From NCBI GenBank assembly GCA_910588435.1, contig CAJUPL010000018.1, positions 1 to 39,009 of the forward strand: 39,009 bases of DNA. The letters run 5' to 3'. Made by a program: the position numbers and the translations under genes. How positions within the stretch are numbered: the stretch's first letter is position 1; every line of letters begins with the position of its first letter. A model generated the notes under the pieces. It had not been told where the DNA came from. It searched no databases and worked only from the letters and a program-made list of their open reading frames with translations. Below, one piece after another: positions 37,928-39,009 of this stretch. The stretch is from an uncultured Eggerthellaceae bacterium. GTDB lineage: Bacteria > Actinomycetota > Coriobacteriia > Coriobacteriales > Eggerthellaceae.

Positions 37928-38763
37928 CGCAGAAGACGAAGAAGCTCTCAGTTCTGACCATTGCTGGCTCTGACTCCTCTGGTGGCGCGGGCATCCAGGC
38001 GGACATCAAGACCATACAAGCTCTGAAGCTGTTCGCTACATCTGCCATCACGGCCATAACGGCGCAGAATACGCTTGGCGTGCGGTCTGTCCAAGATATC
38101 TTGCCGGATATGGTGCGTGACCAGATTGATGCCGTGTTCGAGGACATCCGGCCAGATGCCGTGAAGATAGGCATGGTCTCATCCGCTGAGATCGTGTCCG
38201 TGATAGCGGATGCGCTCATTCGCCACGGTGCGCAGCATGTGGTGGTGGATCCGGTCATGGTTGCTACCAGCGGATCAGAGCTGATCCGAACGGACGCTAT
38301 CACCGCGCTTGAAGAGAGGCTGTTCCCGCTTGCACAGGTGATCACGCCGAACGTCCCTGAGGCGGAAGCGCTATCAGGCATGAGCATCATGTGCGCAGAT
38401 GACATGGTGCAGGCTGCACGCGTGATAGCGGAGAAGGTTGCTCCTGATGGGGGCGTCTACAGGAAGCCTGCGGTGCTGGTGAAGGGCGGCCATGCGCTGG
38501 ATGAGCTGGAGGGTGCGTCTGACTTCCTGCTGGATGAGGATGGGGAAGAGGTCTGGCTCACCGCCCCTCGCATAGACAATCCGAACGCGCACGGCACTGG
38601 TTGCACGCTCTCGTCCGCCATTGCTTGCGGGCTTGCGAAGGGGCTTTCCGTTGAGGAGTCCTGCAGGCAAGCCAAGGCTTACATCTCCGGGGCGCTTGGA
38701 GCTGGCTTGGATCTTGGGGCCGGTTCAGGGCCGATGGATCACATGTGGGAATACATGGCTTGA
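37924..38763 (+). CDS. thiD: Hydroxymethylpyrimidine/phosphomethylpyrimidine kinase
   Basis: 279 residues. VLTIAGSDSSGGAGIQADIKTIQALKLFATSAITAITAQNTLGV at the N-terminus binds HMP; VVDPVMVATSGSELI, ITPNVPEAEALSGM and NPNAHGTGCTLSSAIACGLAKG (anion hole GTGC) complete the ribokinase fold. It phosphorylates HMP twice to HMP-PP. The ATG at 37924 with GAAGGAG upstream overlaps the thiE stop (ATGA); an ATG at 37900 lies before that ribosome binding site. It is the last thi gene; no clear terminator follows before tRNA-Gln. Confidence 0.96.
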   Translation: MTQKTKKLSVLTIAGSDSSGGAGIQADIKTIQALKLFATSAITAITAQNTLGVRSVQDILPDMVRDQIDAVFEDIRPDAVKIGMVSSAEIVSVIADALIRHGAQHVVVDPVMVATSGSELIRTDAITALEERLFPLAQVITPNVPEAEALSGMSIMCADDMVQAARVIAEKVAPDGGVYRKPAVLVKGGHALDELEGASDFLLDEDGEEVWLTAPRIDNPNAHGTGCTLSSAIACGLAKGLSVEESCRQAKAYISGALGAGLDLGAGSGPMDHMWEYMA

Positions 38764-38833
38764 CTCGCTGGCGCAAAACCCCTAACATTCTAACTCGCGC
38801 TTTTCGCAGGCAGCGAAGAGCAGTGGGCTTAGT

Positions 38834-38907
38834 TGGGGTGTCGTCTAATGGCAGGACAGCGGTTTCTGGTGCCGTATGTGAGGGTTCGACTCCTTCCACC
38901 CCAGCCA
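38834..38907 (+). tRNA. tRNA-Gln (anticodon CTG)
   Basis: A 74-nt cloverleaf: acceptor TGGGGTG/CACCCCA, D-arm GTCT...GGAC, anticodon stem GCGGT/GCCGT (with a G-T pair) and loop TTCTGGT (anticodon CTG at 38866-38868), T-arm GAGGG-TTCGACT-CCTTC, discriminator G and encoded CCA. The first base pair T-A is usual for tRNA-Gln. Confidence 0.95.
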
Positions 38908-38960
38908 ACTTCACGCATGCACATCGCGTAGGTTGGTGTATACTGAGCGCCGCGCTATGT

Positions 38961-39009
38961 GGCTCCGTCGTCTAGCGGTTTAGGACGCCGCCCTCTCAAG
39001 GCGGAGGTC
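38961..39009 (+). tRNA. tRNA-Glu (anticodon CTC), truncated by the window end
   Basis: GGCTCCG acceptor, D-arm GTCT...GGAC, anticodon stem CCGCC/GGCGG with loop CTCTCAA (anticodon CTC at 38995-38997). The T-arm and 3' end lie beyond the window. A TATACT box at 38939-38944 may be its -10. Confidence 0.93.

Overview
The window is a gene-dense stretch of a G+C-rich (by eye near 60 %) bacterial chromosome, most likely an anaerobic actinobacterium of the class Coriobacteriia. This rests on an ftsZ-pgeF-yggS-sepF-proC-yggT-divIVA cluster, the high-GC codon choice, an oxygen-sensitive enzyme set (U32 peptidase, radical SAM protein, ThiC), an EF-G paralogue and a SpoVA-like membrane protein in an otherwise non-sporulation context. 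The genus is not claimed. No phage, plasmid, CRISPR array or transposase gene is visible.

Layout. 1-748: gene-free, with a strong hairpin, copy 1 of a large structured repeat (family A) and the first copy of a nested palindrome (family B). 749-6373: HelD-like helicase, U32 peptidase (minus strand), then a GntR/YtrA regulator with an ABC ATPase and permease. 6396-9740: rhodanese, AGCS amino-acid symporter (minus), DJ-1 family protein and a small unknown protein. 9834-15448: Mrp Fe-S ATPase, a hybrid histidine kinase, a GNAT acetyltransferase and an amidohydrolase (both minus). 15587-18359: tRNA-Ala, family A copy 2, EF-G paralogue. 18503-25148: SpoVA-like protein with a small membrane partner, DMT exporter plus radical SAM protein, an orphan lipoprotein binding protein, an Fsr-like MFS transporter and a tyrosine phosphatase. 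25165-27624: family B copies, truA and an NSS symporter. 27786-33267: the division cluster from ftsZ to divIVA. 33413-34142: family A copy 3 and RNase P RNA (minus). 34194-38763: thiamine block (thiN, TPP riboswitch, thiC-thiM-thiE-thiD). 38834-39009: tRNA-Gln and a truncated tRNA-Glu.

How the genes work together. The thi block makes the HMP pyrimidine (ThiC, ThiD), salvages thiazole (ThiM), joins the halves (ThiE) and converts thiamine to TPP (ThiN); a TPP aptamer whose 3' end carries the thiC Shine-Dalgarno closes the feedback loop. The ftsZ cluster supplies the Z-ring, its membrane anchor SepF and the polar protein DivIVA. The GntR-ATPase-permease trio is a self-regulated ABC exporter with a clear promoter/operator.

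The most interesting material is non-coding. Family A is a roughly 190-250 nt element present three times, with 25-bp terminal inverted repeats that are themselves palindromic, and at least six internal stems kept by compensatory changes between copies. Two copies lie next to stable-RNA genes, and isolated end fragments are scattered elsewhere. Family B is a 60-65 nt intergenic nested palindrome built from two TGACC-N5-GGTCA dyads around an invariant ACGGGG loop; there are six copies plus one decayed copy at the start of a gene. Other points are a tandem SpoVA-domain protein, a recurrent extended -10 promoter without an obvious -35, and probable leaderless mRNAs for truA and the phosphatase.
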